Below are positions 1 to 9,770 of a stretch of DNA of 64,000 nucleotides, in pieces. The notes under the pieces were generated by a model. That model saw only the letters and a program-made list of their open reading frames with translations, ran no database searches and had not been told where the DNA came from. How positions within the stretch are numbered: position 1 is the stretch's first letter; each line of letters opens with the position of its first letter. The DNA is from Umezawaea endophytica. GTDB taxonomy: Bacteria; Actinomycetota; Actinomycetes; Mycobacteriales; Pseudonocardiaceae. Both the position numbers and the translations under genes were made by a program. The DNA is taken from positions 62,001-126,000 of the forward strand of contig NZ_JANYMP010000003.1 of the NCBI RefSeq assembly GCF_025061645.1, given 5' to 3'.

Positions 1-614
1 GTCGTCTCCACGATGAACGTGCTCCACCCCGGCGCGTACGGGTACGAGTGCGCCTGCATGGTCCCGTGCGGCGTCTCGACCACGGTGAACGTGAGGGCGT
101 CGAAGACCCGGTCCGTCCCCATCCAGAGGTAGCGCGAGGCACTGGGCCGGAGGTCGGGGCCGAACGCGTCGGCCCGCGCGGCCCGTGTCGCCGAACCGAC
201 GCCGTCCGCGGCCACCACGACGTCGAAGTCCTCCGACAGCAGGGGGACCGGTGGCGCCTCCGTTCCGAAGTGGACGGTCACGCCGACCTCCGCGCAGCGC
301 TCGCGGAGCAGGTGGAGCAGCGCGCGCCGTTCGACGGCCGAGAAGCGGTACCCGCCGCGGGACAGCGTCTCACCCCGGTAGCGCACGTCGACCGCGTCCC
401 AGTGGACGAACCGGTCGCCGAGCACGTCGAACAGCCGGGGGTCCGCCGCTTGGACCCCGCCGAGCGCGCCGTCGGAGAACACCACGCCGAACCCGACCTC
501 GTCCTCGACCCCACCCTTCTCCCAGAGCACGACCTCGTGCCGGGGGGCGATCCGCTTGACCAGCGCCGCGAAGTAGAGCCCTCCGGGACCTCCACCGACC
601 ACCGCGATCCGCAT
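1..614 (-). CDS. FAD-dependent aromatic monooxygenase, partial (salicylyl-CoA 5-hydroxylase-like)
   Basis: The gene runs off the left edge, so only about the first 204 residues are visible. The N-terminus has the Rossmann FAD motif GGGPGGLYFA at residues 7-16, then GFGVVFSD and the second FAD motif around VVAADGVGSATR. This pattern matches class A flavoprotein hydroxylases of the salicylyl-CoA/anthraniloyl-CoA hydroxylase type. The ATG at 614 is preceded by a strong GAGGAGGT ribosome site. It is divergent from the anthranilate-synthase-like gene across about 195 bp. In PBD pathways an enzyme of this family (SibG in sibiromycin) hydroxylates the anthranilate ring, possibly while carrier-bound; I infer the same here. 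In tomaymycin it may correspond to TomO, but I am not certain of that letter. Confidence 0.8.
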   Translation of the reverse strand, partial: MRIAVVGGGPGGLYFAALVKRIAPRHEVVLWEKGGVEDEVGFGVVFSDGALGGVQAADPRLFDVLGDRFVHWDAVDVRYRGETLSRGGYRFSAVERRALLHLLRERCAEVGVTVHFGTEAPPVPLLSEDFDVVVAADGVGSATRAARADAFGPDLRPSASRYLWMGTDRVFDALTFTVVETPHGTMQAHSYPYAPGWSTFIVET

Positions 615-808
615 GCGACCTCCTCCTCGAAGCGAACGGGATGATCGATTGCCCAGCGGAAACCGCCCAGATCCACCACCCCGACGAACACTGGGGCTTC
701 CCCTTGCCGCGCGCGCTCAATCATCCGTCGAGCCCTGCGACCACCACACGAAGTCGATACCCTTGGTTTCCGAACGGCAATGACCGGGCGGAAGACGGGA
801 CCGGATCG

Positions 809-2674
809 ATGGCGACACCCCGAACCGATCACGAGGTGAGCGCGCTGCTCGCGAGGCTGACCACGGCGAACGGTCCCGCCTTCGCCCTGCTGGACCGGGG
901 CGGGGACGGGGTGGACGTGCTCGTCGGGTCGACGGTCACCGTGCGGTCGACCGCCGACATCCCGGTGGGGCCGGGCGGTTCGCTGGCGGTGCTGCCCTTC
1001 CGGCAACTCGCCGAACGCGGACTCCCCTGCCGCGACGACGGCACGCCGTTGCGGGTGCTCGTGGCCGAGGAGCGCCACTCCGTGCCGAAGGACGCGCTGG
1101 AACGGCTGCTGCCCGGCGAACCCGCGGTGGTCGACGCGGGTTTCGACGAGGACGACGCCGCGTACGCGGACCTGGTGGAGCGGGTGGCGGCCGAGGAACT
1201 CGGGCACGGCGGCGTGACGCACTGCCTGCTGCGCCGGGGTTTCACCGCACGACTCGTCATCCCCGGCCCGACCGCCGCCTTGGCGCTGCTGGGGAACCTG
1301 CTGCGCGGCGAACGCGGCGCGCACTGGACCTTCGCCGTGCACGAGGGCGGCCCGACCGGTCGCGCCCTGGTCGGCGCGCCACCGCAGGGCCAGGTCAGCC
1401 TGCGGAACGGCGCCGCGACGACGCACCCGACGTGCGGTACGTACCGCTACCCCACGACCGGCCCCACCGTGGCGGGCGTCGTCGACTTCCTCCGGGACGC
1501 CAAGGAGTCCGACGAGCTGGCGGCGACCGTCGACGCGGAACTGGCGGCGCTGTGCGCGCTGGACCCGGACGAGGTCCGGGTGGACGGCCCGCGCCTGCTC
1601 ACCATGAGCAGGCTGGCGCACACCGGCTGCACGCTGCACGCCTTCGGCACGTTCGACGCGAGGCAGGTCCTGGCGGGCACGATGTTCGCGCCGACCGCGA
1701 TCGGCACCCCCGTGGCAGGCGCGCTGCGCGTGATCACCGACCGCGAACCCGAGGGCCGCGGCTACTACGGCGGCGCGGCGGCCCTGTTCGAACCGGACGG
1801 CACCCTCGACGCCGCCACCCTGATCAGAACAGCGGACCTCGACAACACCGGCCTGCTCCGAATCTCCGTGGGCGCCACGGTGAGCACCGACTCCTCCCCC
1901 ACCGCCGAGTCAGCAGAAACCCGCGCCAAGCTAGAGGCCCTACTCACCGCACTCGGCCACAACCCCACGAAAACCCAGCCCACTACAGCGCCGAAAACCC
2001 CCGCCCTGGCCGATCCACCGCGCGACCGTGACGCCGCGACCACGTCACCCTTCACCACCGCCCCCGTCGTCGAGGAACTCGCGCTGCGTCGCAAGCGGTT
2101 CGGCGCGCACTGGACGTCCCCGCCCTCCCCTGCCGCGACGGATCGGGGCCCGCTGCTCGTGGTCGACCTCGGTGATCCCGCCGCAGCCACCCTGGCCCAC
2201 CTCGCCCGGCTGTGTGGCTGGCGGCCGGTGGTGCGGGAGATCGCGGACGTCGGCGATCTCACCGGGACCGTCCTCCTCGGGCCGGGGCCGGGGCGGGGCG
2301 ATGATGCGGGTTCGGTGGCGGCGCGGGCGGTGGTGCGGGCGGCGTTGGGGCGGGGGGTCGAGGTGTGCGGGGTGGGGTTGGGGTTTCAGGTGTTGGCGTG
2401 CGTGCTGGGGTTTCGGATCGGCGGGCCCCGGCGGGCTTCGGGGGTGGTTCGGGTGGTGGACGTCTTCGGGATCCCGAACACGGTGGTGCCGCGCAACGCC
2501 TTCGCGGTAGCCGGTCAGGTGGCCGGTGTGGACGTCTGCCGGGACGAACCCAGCGGTGAAGTGCTGGCGTTGCGGACCGCCGGAGCGCGTGGCGTCCAGT
2601 TCCGCCCGGAGTCCGTCCTCGCCGTCGACGGGCTCCGCGCGGTCGACGACCTGCTCCGTCCGACTGATCACTAA
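809..2674 (+). CDS. TrpE-TrpG fusion paralogue with inactivated glutaminase site
   Basis: This 621-residue protein has a chorismate-binding TrpE/PhzE-type half (about 1-405) and a class I glutamine amidotransferase half (about 440-621), aligning end to end with the protein at 10982. The glutaminase half lacks the catalytic residues: the usual VCLGHQ is VGLGFQ (Gly523 in place of Cys, Phe526 in place of His) and QFHAE is QFRPE (Arg599 in place of His). The synthase half is also altered: TPERH is PPQGQ and NPISGT is HPTCGT, while the later MSRLAHTG and TMFAPT blocks remain. The ATG at 809 follows a weak ribosome site; an upstream ATG at 641 would add 56 low-quality residues. Known PBD clusters with chorismate-derived anthranilate have more than one anthranilate-synthase gene. 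This copy may be regulatory, structural or changed in chemistry. Confidence 0.85.
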   Translation: MATPRTDHEVSALLARLTTANGPAFALLDRGGDGVDVLVGSTVTVRSTADIPVGPGGSLAVLPFRQLAERGLPCRDDGTPLRVLVAEERHSVPKDALERLLPGEPAVVDAGFDEDDAAYADLVERVAAEELGHGGVTHCLLRRGFTARLVIPGPTAALALLGNLLRGERGAHWTFAVHEGGPTGRALVGAPPQGQVSLRNGAATTHPTCGTYRYPTTGPTVAGVVDFLRDAKESDELAATVDAELAALCALDPDEVRVDGPRLLTMSRLAHTGCTLHAFGTFDARQVLAGTMFAPTAIGTPVAGALRVITDREPEGRGYYGGAAALFEPDGTLDAATLIRTADLDNTGLLRISVGATVSTDSSPTAESAETRAKLEALLTALGHNPTKTQPTTAPKTPALADPPRDRDAATTSPFTTAPVVEELALRRKRFGAHWTSPPSPAATDRGPLLVVDLGDPAAATLAHLARLCGWRPVVREIADVGDLTGTVLLGPGPGRGDDAGSVAARAVVRAALGRGVEVCGVGLGFQVLACVLGFRIGGPRRASGVVRVVDVFGIPNTVVPRNAFAVAGQVAGVDVCRDEPSGEVLALRTAGARGVQFRPESVLAVDGLRAVDDLLRPTDH

Positions 2675-3240
2675 ACCATCACGGCCGAAATTCACCGAAT
2701 TCGAGCAATGCGCTCGTACGACGAGACCGAAACCCGCCATATCCACGGGACCAAATGGTGGAAGCACGGTGTGCGCGGCGCGGCGTCAGAGCCAGATGGT
2801 TTCCATTTCGACAACACTTCCCCGCGAGAGCCGCATGATCGGCCGTCGCACGCCCCGTCGAAGAACCAGGGCAAAACGGACACTCAGCCGCATCCAAGCA
2901 ACCATCCCCGGCACCGGTGCTGAGCATCCAGAGTTACCCGCACACCGTCCTAACCATGCACGGAACAGCGATTCTGCAAGTTTTCAGTGCTCGCACCACC
3001 AGATGGACCAGGGCCGCACACCACCCGCCGCAGCACGCTCGACCCGCCGCGCGCCTCACCCGTTCGTGTTGACAACCTCAAGCTGAAAGCAGCACACTGA
3101 TTTCTGTACGACAACCAACTCGCAATCGTCGAGCGCCGGTCCGAATCGGATCACCTCAACGAAACCGGGCATCGCCCGATGGCTCCCCGATCGTTCGGGA
3201 AATCTCCACCGCACCTCGCCAGGAGAAGGGAAGCAGAGAC
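2675..3240. other. 566-bp non-coding region upstream of the NRPS genes
   Basis: No convincing gene is seen here on either strand; base composition is visibly lower in GC than the flanking genes, and the short open frames have no coding character. It lies between two rightward genes and probably carries the promoter for the NRPS-to-hydroxylase operon. A TTGACA occurs at 3069-3074, but the matching -10 (CACACT) is poor, so I do not call a promoter. The ribosome site AGGAGA lies about 3222-3227, upstream of the GTG at 3241. Confidence 0.5.
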
Positions 3241-5064
3241 GTGCCGGACCAAGCAGCGCACCCCCGGAAAGCCGAGAGCGCGACGAGACCACCGGGCTCG
3301 CGCACGCTCGTCTCCTCGTTCGCCGAGGCGGCTCGCGACTTCGCCGACCGGACGGCCCTGGTCGAGGGCGACCGCGTCACGACGTACGCGGAACTCGACC
3401 GGCGGTCCGCTCGGGTAGCCGCGCTGCTGCGCGAGCGGTGGGGGGTCGGGCGGGGTGACCCGGTCGGCGTGCACATGGCCAGGTCGACCGATCTCTACGT
3501 GCTGATGCTGGGGATACTCAGGGCGGGCGCCTGCGTCGTGCCGCTGAACCCCGAGCACCCGGCAAAGTTCGTCGACCGGGTCGTCGCGGAGTCCGGGACG
3601 CGGGTGGTGCTGCACGACGGCGACCGCGCGTTCGGCGACGCCGTTCGGGTCGCGCCGATCCGGGAGTTGACCGGGGGGAAGGACCTCCCGGACGTCGAAC
3701 CGTCCGAAGTGGACATCACCGGCGAGAGTACCGCGTTCCTGATGTTCACCTCCGGCTCGACCGGCCGCCCGAAGGGGGTGCGGATCGCCCACCGGGGCCT
3801 GGCCAGGCTCGGCCCCGACCAGGGTCGGCTCGCCGTGACCGAACGGGACGTCCTGGCGCAGTTCGCGGCCTACTCGTTCGCCGCCTCCACCATCGAGATC
3901 TGGCTCAGCCTGCTGCACGGGGCGACCCTGGTGGTCCTGCCGCCGGGTCTCCCGACGCTGCGGGTGCTGCGCGACGCCGTGCTGGACAACGGGGTGACGG
4001 TGCTCAGCCTGCCCGGCGGTCTGTTCAACCTGGTGGTGGACGAGGAGCCGGAGGTGCTGGCGGGTCTGCGCGCGGTCGTCCTCAGCGGCGACTTCCCGTC
4101 CCACGGACACCTGACCAGGGCGGCCGGGCTCACCTCGGGAACCGTCTACAACGGTTACGGCTGCACGGAGAACTCCTCCATCTCGCTGCTGTACCCGATC
4201 GACAGCGTCGACGACGTGAGCCGCCACGACCGGGTCCCGGTCGGCAAACCGATGCCGGGGGTCGTGGCGCGCGTGCTCGACGAGGACCTGCGGCCGTGCC
4301 CACCCGGCGAGGTCGGGCAGCTCTGCATCGGCGGCACGGGTGTGGCTCTGGGGTACCTGGACCAGCCGGAGCTGACCGCCGAGAAGTTCGTGCCGGGCCC
4401 GGACGGCGAGGTGCTCTACCGGACCGGTGACCTGGCGCGGCTGACCGACGACGGCGACGTCGTGCTGGTCGGCCGGGCCGACAGCATGGTGAAGGTCCGC
4501 GGCTACCGGGTGGAGACCAGCGAGGTGGAACTGGCGCTGCGCGACCACCCCTCGGTGCGGCAGGCCGTGGTGAAGTCGTTCGGCGACGAGAACAAGGAAC
4601 TGGTGGCCTTCTACTCCACTGTGGACGGATCGCCGCTGGACCCGGACCAGGTGGTCGGGCACCTGTCCGACCGGGTCCCGGCGTACGCGGTGCCGTCGCT
4701 GTTCGACCACCGGGACTCCTTGCCGCACAACGTGAACGGGAAGATCGACCGGAGTGCGCTGGCGGTCCCCGCCGCGCACGCCACGACGACGAAGGGCGAC
4801 GAGACCATGAACGACGCGAAAACCCTGCTCGAACCGGTGATCCTCCAGGCCTGGAAGGACATCTCCAGCCTCCAGGACTTCGAGGTCACCGACTCCTTCC
4901 TCGGCCACGGCGGCAACTCGCTGCACTTCGTGCAGCTCGCCAACCGGCTCCAGAAGATCTTCGCGGTCGAGGTCGAGACCGAGGACGTGTTCCGGCACGG
5001 CACCGTGGAGAAGCTGGCCGCCCACATCGACGGCATCCGCGACCCGCGGACCGCCTCCCACTAG
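3241..5064 (+). CDS. tomA: NRPS loading module A-T for a substituted anthranilate (TomA/SibE type)
   Basis: This 607-residue protein has an adenylation domain (about 1-510) with A3 FTSGSTGRPKG, A5 NGYGCTEN, A7 YRTGDLAR, A8 VKVRGYRVE and A10 NVNGKIDRS, then one carrier domain (about 525-600) with GGNSLHF. At A4 the usual FDAS is FAAS: the Asp that binds an alpha-amino group (position 235 of GrsA) is Ala214. That is expected for an aryl acid such as anthranilate. It starts with GTG and lies 37 bp before the second NRPS. It should load the decorated anthranilate for condensation with the pyrroline acid on the next protein. Size, order and partner match TomA of tomaymycin and SibE of sibiromycin. 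Confidence 0.9.
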   Translation: MPDQAAHPRKAESATRPPGSRTLVSSFAEAARDFADRTALVEGDRVTTYAELDRRSARVAALLRERWGVGRGDPVGVHMARSTDLYVLMLGILRAGACVVPLNPEHPAKFVDRVVAESGTRVVLHDGDRAFGDAVRVAPIRELTGGKDLPDVEPSEVDITGESTAFLMFTSGSTGRPKGVRIAHRGLARLGPDQGRLAVTERDVLAQFAAYSFAASTIEIWLSLLHGATLVVLPPGLPTLRVLRDAVLDNGVTVLSLPGGLFNLVVDEEPEVLAGLRAVVLSGDFPSHGHLTRAAGLTSGTVYNGYGCTENSSISLLYPIDSVDDVSRHDRVPVGKPMPGVVARVLDEDLRPCPPGEVGQLCIGGTGVALGYLDQPELTAEKFVPGPDGEVLYRTGDLARLTDDGDVVLVGRADSMVKVRGYRVETSEVELALRDHPSVRQAVVKSFGDENKELVAFYSTVDGSPLDPDQVVGHLSDRVPAYAVPSLFDHRDSLPHNVNGKIDRSALAVPAAHATTTKGDETMNDAKTLLEPVILQAWKDISSLQDFEVTDSFLGHGGNSLHFVQLANRLQKIFAVEVETEDVFRHGTVEKLAAHIDGIRDPRTASH

Positions 5065-5101
5065 ACCGGTCCCGCTCGACCGACACGGAGGCGACGAGAA
5101 C

Positions 5102-8100
5102 GTGAACTCCCCACTGGAATCCGCCGTGCTGCACCTGGCGCGGACCGTCACCGGCGTGGCCGACCTGTCGGCCGCCGACTCGGTGTCACGGCGCTGCGGC
5201 GGTCCCGAAGGACGCGACCGGGTCGGCGCGGCCGTGCGCGCGGTGTTCGCCGCCGAGCTGACCGACGAGCGGGTGCGGGGGACCGACACGGTGGCCGAGT
5301 TGGCGGAGGCCGTCGACCGGCTGCGGGAGGGCACCGAGCGCCCAGGCCTGCGAGCCGGGTCGGCCCCGCGCGAGGACGGCGGGCTCCCGGCGTCCTCGGG
5401 GCAGAGCGGCATCTGGTTGGCGGACCAGTACTTCCCCACCTCGACCGCCTACAACGGCCCGTTCTTCGTCCGGTTCCCCGAGGCGCTGGACCCCGAGGCG
5501 CTGCGCGAGGCCGTTCGTCGCGTGGTGGACCGGCACGAGGTGCTGCGCACGACGCTGGTCCTGGTCGACGGCGCGCTGACCCAGGTGGTCTCGCCGGAGG
5601 CGCGGTTCCGCTACGAGGTGCGGGACTACCGCGGCGCCGACGAGCCCGCCGCCATCGCGACCGAGGTCGCCAGGACCAGGCTCGACCTCGGCAAGGGCCC
5701 GGTCGTGTCGATCGTGTGCGCCACCCGCGTCGACGACGGCGCCGGGCCGGAGACCACCGTGGTGTGCAACATCCACCATGTCGCGTCGGACGCCGCGTCC
5801 GCCGGGCTGTTCCTGACCGAACTGGTGGCCCGCTACGACGAGGTCGTCGGCGGGATGCCCACCGACGACGGCCGCGACCGGCCGCAGTACGCGGACTTCG
5901 CGTGGTGGCAGGAGAACCGCTTGGACGACGTCGAGTCGGCCCGCCTGCTCGACCACTGGGAGGAACGGCTGGGCGGCGACCTGCCCGCGGTGGACCTGCC
6001 GCTGGACCGACCGCGGCCCACCACCCGGCGCTTCCGGGGCGACGTCCTCCCGTTCTCCGTGCCCGCGCCGGTGGTGCGCGGACTGCGCGAGCTGGGCGCG
6101 ACCGAGGACGTCACGCTCTTCATGGCCGCCCACGCGGCCTACGCGGTGCTGCTCGGCCGCTGCACCGGCCAGGACGAGGTGCTGGTCGGCACGCCGGTGT
6201 CGCTGCGCGACCCGGTCGAGGCGCACGACGTGATCGGCTACCTCGTCAACATGGTCGTGCTGCGGCACCGCGTCGACGACGGCACCACCGTGCGCGAACT
6301 GCTGCGCGCGGTGCGCGCCGAAGCCCTGGACGCGTTGCGGCACAAGTGGGCCCCGTTCGAGAAGGTCGTCGAACGGGTGCGCCCCAAGCGCGGCGGCGGG
6401 TACTCGCCGCTCATCCAGACCATGCTGGTGCTCACGCCACCGGGGTCGGCCCACGTCGAGCGCGGCGGGCGCGAGCTGCCGATCGAACGCGATCTCGGCC
6501 ACGGCGCGAAGTACGACCTGTCGCTGGTGCTGCACCCCGAGCGCGACGGCGGGATGCGGGCAGTGTTCGAGTACGACACAGACCTGTTCGACGCCGACAC
6601 CGTGCGGGGCATGGGCGTGCGGCTGGTGCGCGTGCTGGAGGAGTTCGCCGCGCGGCCCGACGCACCGCTCGGCGAACTGCGGCTGCTCACGCCGGACGAG
6701 GAGCGGGCCGTGCTCGACCAGGGCGACCGGGTCGCCGAGCGGTCGGCCCCGCGCCCGACGTCGGAGCTGTTCGAGGCGAAGGTCTCGGCGGCCCCCGACG
6801 CCGTCGCGGTGGAGGACGGCGACCGGGCGTGGACCTACGCCGAGCTGAACGCCCGCGCGAACCGGCTCGCGCACGCCCTGCGGGCGCGGGACGTCGGCGT
6901 GGGCACGCGGGTCGCGCTGTACCTGCCCCGGTCCGCGGACGCCGTGGTGGCGCTGCTGGGGGTGCTCAAGTCCGGCGCGGCCTACGTGCCGGTCGACCCG
7001 GCCTACCCCCGCGAGCGGATCGAGGCGATGCTCGCGGACGCGGACGTGCGCCTGGTCCTCACCACGTCCGACGTGGCCGCGGGCGTGCCCGGCGGGGTCG
7101 GGCTGCTGGAACTGGACCGGGTGGACCTCGACGGTCTGCCCACGAACGACCTCGGCCGGGTCAAGGACCCCGAGGACGAGGTCTACGTCGTCTACACGTC
7201 CGGCTCGACCGGGAAGCCGAAGGGCGTGGTGATCCGCGACCTGACCGTGGCCAACCTGGTCGAGGTGCAGGACCGCGTGTCCCCCGTCGGCGCGACCGGC
7301 AGGACGGCGCAGTACATGTCGCTGTCGTTCGACGTGTCGGTGATGGAGGTGCTCGGGACGCTGTGCGCGGGCGGCACTCTCGTGCTCGTCCCCGAGGACA
7401 CGCGCAAGGACCTGCACGCCCTCGCGGAGTTCCTGGAGGCGCGCCGGATCAGCCGGGTGTACCTGCCCTACGTGGCGCTGCGGGGCGTCGCCGCCATCGC
7501 GGTGGACGCGGGCCTGCGGCTGGAGCCGCTGCGCGAGGTGGCCTCGGTCGGCGAGCAGCTCGTGGTGTCGCCGCAGATCCGGCGGTTCTTCGCCGAACGC
7601 CCCCACGCGCGCCTGCTGAACATGTACGGCCCGTCGGAGACCCACCTCGCGACGTGGCACGAGGTGTCCGGCGACCCGGAGAGCTGGCCGGAGGCACCCG
7701 CCATCGGTGACGGCATCGCCGGGCTGCGGCTCGTCGTGCTGGACCGGCGCGGCGCGGTCGTCCCTCCCGGTGTGCCGGGGGAACTGCACATCGGCGGGCC
7801 GCTGCTGTCCCCCGGCTACCACGAGCGGCCGGAGGAGACCGCGCGCCGGTTCCTGCCGGACCCGTTCCACGCCGGTGAGGTCCTGTACCGCACGGGCGAC
7901 CTGGTGCGGCTCACCCCGCGCGACGGCCTGGCGTACCTGGGCCGGGTGGACGACCAGATCAAGATCCGCGGCTACCGGGTCGAGCCCGCCGAGGTGGAGG
8001 CGGCGATCGACGCGCTGGACCTGGTCGACGCCGTCGCGGTCGCGGCGGTGGAGACCTCACCCGGCGATCGGAGGCTGGTCGCGTTCGTCGTGGGCGGCCC

Positions 8101-9709
8101 GGAGGACCTCGACGCCGTCCGGCGCGGGCTCACCGGCGTGCTGCCCGACCACCTGGTGCCCGCCCACGTCGTCGGCGTGGAGCGCCTGCCGGTCGCGCCG
8201 AGCGGCAAGGCGGACCGCAAGGCCCTGCCGGGGCTGTTCCGCCTCGACGAGACCACGACCCCGGCGGAGCCGCCCGCCACCCCGCTGGAGGAGGCCGTCG
8301 CCCGGCAGTGGGGCGAGGTCCTCGGTCGCGGGGGCGTCAGCCGCCACGACGACTTCTTCGACCTCGGCGGCCACTCGCTCATGGCCACCGACCTGGTCTA
8401 CCGGATGCGCCGCGAGCACGGGGTGGACGTCCCGCTGCGGATGCTGCTCGACAACCCGACCGTGGCGGGCATGGCGGAACGGCTCCGCGAGGTGCTCGAC
8501 ACCGGTTCCAGCACAGCGCCGCGCGCGCTCGACCTCGCGGGCGAGGTCCGGCTGCCGGACGAGTTCGCGATCCGCGGCACCCCCGTGCCGGACGAGCAGG
8601 TCACCGACGTGCTGCTGACCGGCGCGACCGGCTTCCTCGGCTCGTTCCTGCTGCGCGACCTGCTCCGGACCACCTCGTGGCGGGTGCGCTGCCTGGTCCG
8701 CGCCGACGACGCCGACCACGCGTGGTCCAGGCTCGTCGAGACGGCCGAGACCTACGGGATCGCGGACGCGCTCGACCCGGCGCGCGTCGTCGCGGTGCCG
8801 GGCGACCTGGCGCGCGAACACCTGGGGCTGGCGGAGGACGACTACGCCGCGCTGTCCGCGGGGGTGGACGCGATCTACCACGCGGCGGCGCACATCAACT
8901 TCGTGCTGCCCTACTCCGCGGTGAAGGCGACCAACGTCGACGGCACCGCGCGCGTCGTCGAGTTCGCGGCCCACGGTCAGGTCAAGGCGCTGCACCACAT
9001 GTCCACCATCGCGGTGTTCTCCCCCGCCGAACCGGACGGCACGCTCACCGAGGACTCCGTGCCCAGCGCGCCCGAAGCGCTCGGCATCGGCTACACGCAG
9101 AGCAAGTGGGTGGCCGAGCGGATCGTGGCGGACGCGCGCGACCGGGGCTTGCCGGTCACGGTCTACCGCATCGGCCGCGTGTCCGGCGACAGCACCACCG
9201 GCGCCTGCCAGGCGGACGACTTCCTGTGGCGCCAGATCAAGAGCTTCATCCAGCTCGGCGCGGCGCCTCCCGGCGACACCACGTCGACCGACCTCCTGCC
9301 GGTCGACTTCGTCGCCCGCGCCGTCGTGGCGCTGTCCCGCGAACCGCGGGCCCACGACCGGGCGCTGCACCTGTTCCACCCGCGCGGCGCCGATTTCGAC
9401 GTGGTGCACCGCGGCATCCGCGACACCGGCCACCCGGTCGAGGTCGTGCCCGAGGACCGGTGGTGGGACCTGCTGGAGTCCGCCGCCTCGAACGGCGGCA
9501 ACGCGCTGGCCGCCGCCGTGCCCCTGTTCCGCGAAGGAGCGCTGGAACTGGGCGACAACACCTACCGCAACGACGCGACCGAGGCGCTGCTCGACGAACT
9601 TGGGCTGGCCTTCCCGGACATCGACCCGGAGTCGGTGTCCCGGCTGATCCGCTTCTTCGAGCGCGTCGGCGAACTGCGTGGAGCCGGTGTGCCCCAACCA
9701 GTGGGCTGA
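5102..9709 (+). CDS. tomB: NRPS module C-A-T-reductase with a degenerate N-terminal carrier domain (TomB/SibD type)
   Basis: This 1535-residue protein has a condensation domain (about 95-530; HHVASD at 225-230, with Ala where Gly is usual), an adenylation domain (about 550-1040; YTSGSTGKPKG at 698, SFDVS with Asp744 kept, NMYGPSE), a carrier domain (Ser1092 in LGGHSL) and a thioester reductase (from about 1170; TGATGFLG, Tyr1331 and Lys1335 as YxxxK). The intact Asp744 fits an amino acid, here the pyrroline-2-carboxylate. Reductive release gives an aldehyde that closes on the aniline nitrogen to form the PBD imine. Residues 5-78 look like a carrier domain without its Ser: GGNS is replaced by GGPE (33-36). 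GTG start with GGAGG at 5086-5090. Confidence 0.92.
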   Translation: MNSPLESAVLHLARTVTGVADLSAADSVSRRCGGPEGRDRVGAAVRAVFAAELTDERVRGTDTVAELAEAVDRLREGTERPGLRAGSAPREDGGLPASSGQSGIWLADQYFPTSTAYNGPFFVRFPEALDPEALREAVRRVVDRHEVLRTTLVLVDGALTQVVSPEARFRYEVRDYRGADEPAAIATEVARTRLDLGKGPVVSIVCATRVDDGAGPETTVVCNIHHVASDAASAGLFLTELVARYDEVVGGMPTDDGRDRPQYADFAWWQENRLDDVESARLLDHWEERLGGDLPAVDLPLDRPRPTTRRFRGDVLPFSVPAPVVRGLRELGATEDVTLFMAAHAAYAVLLGRCTGQDEVLVGTPVSLRDPVEAHDVIGYLVNMVVLRHRVDDGTTVRELLRAVRAEALDALRHKWAPFEKVVERVRPKRGGGYSPLIQTMLVLTPPGSAHVERGGRELPIERDLGHGAKYDLSLVLHPERDGGMRAVFEYDTDLFDADTVRGMGVRLVRVLEEFAARPDAPLGELRLLTPDEERAVLDQGDRVAERSAPRPTSELFEAKVSAAPDAVAVEDGDRAWTYAELNARANRLAHALRARDVGVGTRVALYLPRSADAVVALLGVLKSGAAYVPVDPAYPRERIEAMLADADVRLVLTTSDVAAGVPGGVGLLELDRVDLDGLPTNDLGRVKDPEDEVYVVYTSGSTGKPKGVVIRDLTVANLVEVQDRVSPVGATGRTAQYMSLSFDVSVMEVLGTLCAGGTLVLVPEDTRKDLHALAEFLEARRISRVYLPYVALRGVAAIAVDAGLRLEPLREVASVGEQLVVSPQIRRFFAERPHARLLNMYGPSETHLATWHEVSGDPESWPEAPAIGDGIAGLRLVVLDRRGAVVPPGVPGELHIGGPLLSPGYHERPEETARRFLPDPFHAGEVLYRTGDLVRLTPRDGLAYLGRVDDQIKIRGYRVEPAEVEAAIDALDLVDAVAVAAVETSPGDRRLVAFVVGGPEDLDAVRRGLTGVLPDHLVPAHVVGVERLPVAPSGKADRKALPGLFRLDETTTPAEPPATPLEEAVARQWGEVLGRGGVSRHDDFFDLGGHSLMATDLVYRMRREHGVDVPLRMLLDNPTVAGMAERLREVLDTGSSTAPRALDLAGEVRLPDEFAIRGTPVPDEQVTDVLLTGATGFLGSFLLRDLLRTTSWRVRCLVRADDADHAWSRLVETAETYGIADALDPARVVAVPGDLAREHLGLAEDDYAALSAGVDAIYHAAAHINFVLPYSAVKATNVDGTARVVEFAAHGQVKALHHMSTIAVFSPAEPDGTLTEDSVPSAPEALGIGYTQSKWVAERIVADARDRGLPVTVYRIGRVSGDSTTGACQADDFLWRQIKSFIQLGAAPPGDTTSTDLLPVDFVARAVVALSREPRAHDRALHLFHPRGADFDVVHRGIRDTGHPVEVVPEDRWWDLLESAASNGGNALAAAVPLFREGALELGDNTYRNDATEALLDELGLAFPDIDPESVSRLIRFFERVGELRGAGVPQPVG

Positions 9710-9770
9710 GTTCCGAGGCCCACCCGTCGACCCGATCCGTCCCGCCCCGGCGGGACTCGGAGGTACCGCG

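Noticed and set aside
641-808. N-terminal extension of the TrpEG-like paralogue from an ATG at 641
   Set aside because: The 56 added residues have no family similarity, and it would place the start within the divergent promoter region.
3069-3098. Promoter TTGACA before the first NRPS
   Set aside because: The -10 region at the right spacing is poor, so only the intergenic region is reported.
3151-5439. Very long leftward open frame opposite the first NRPS, and many similar long antisense frames elsewhere
   Set aside because: High GC makes stop codons rare on the opposite strand; the predicted proteins are His/Arg/Val-rich without motifs.
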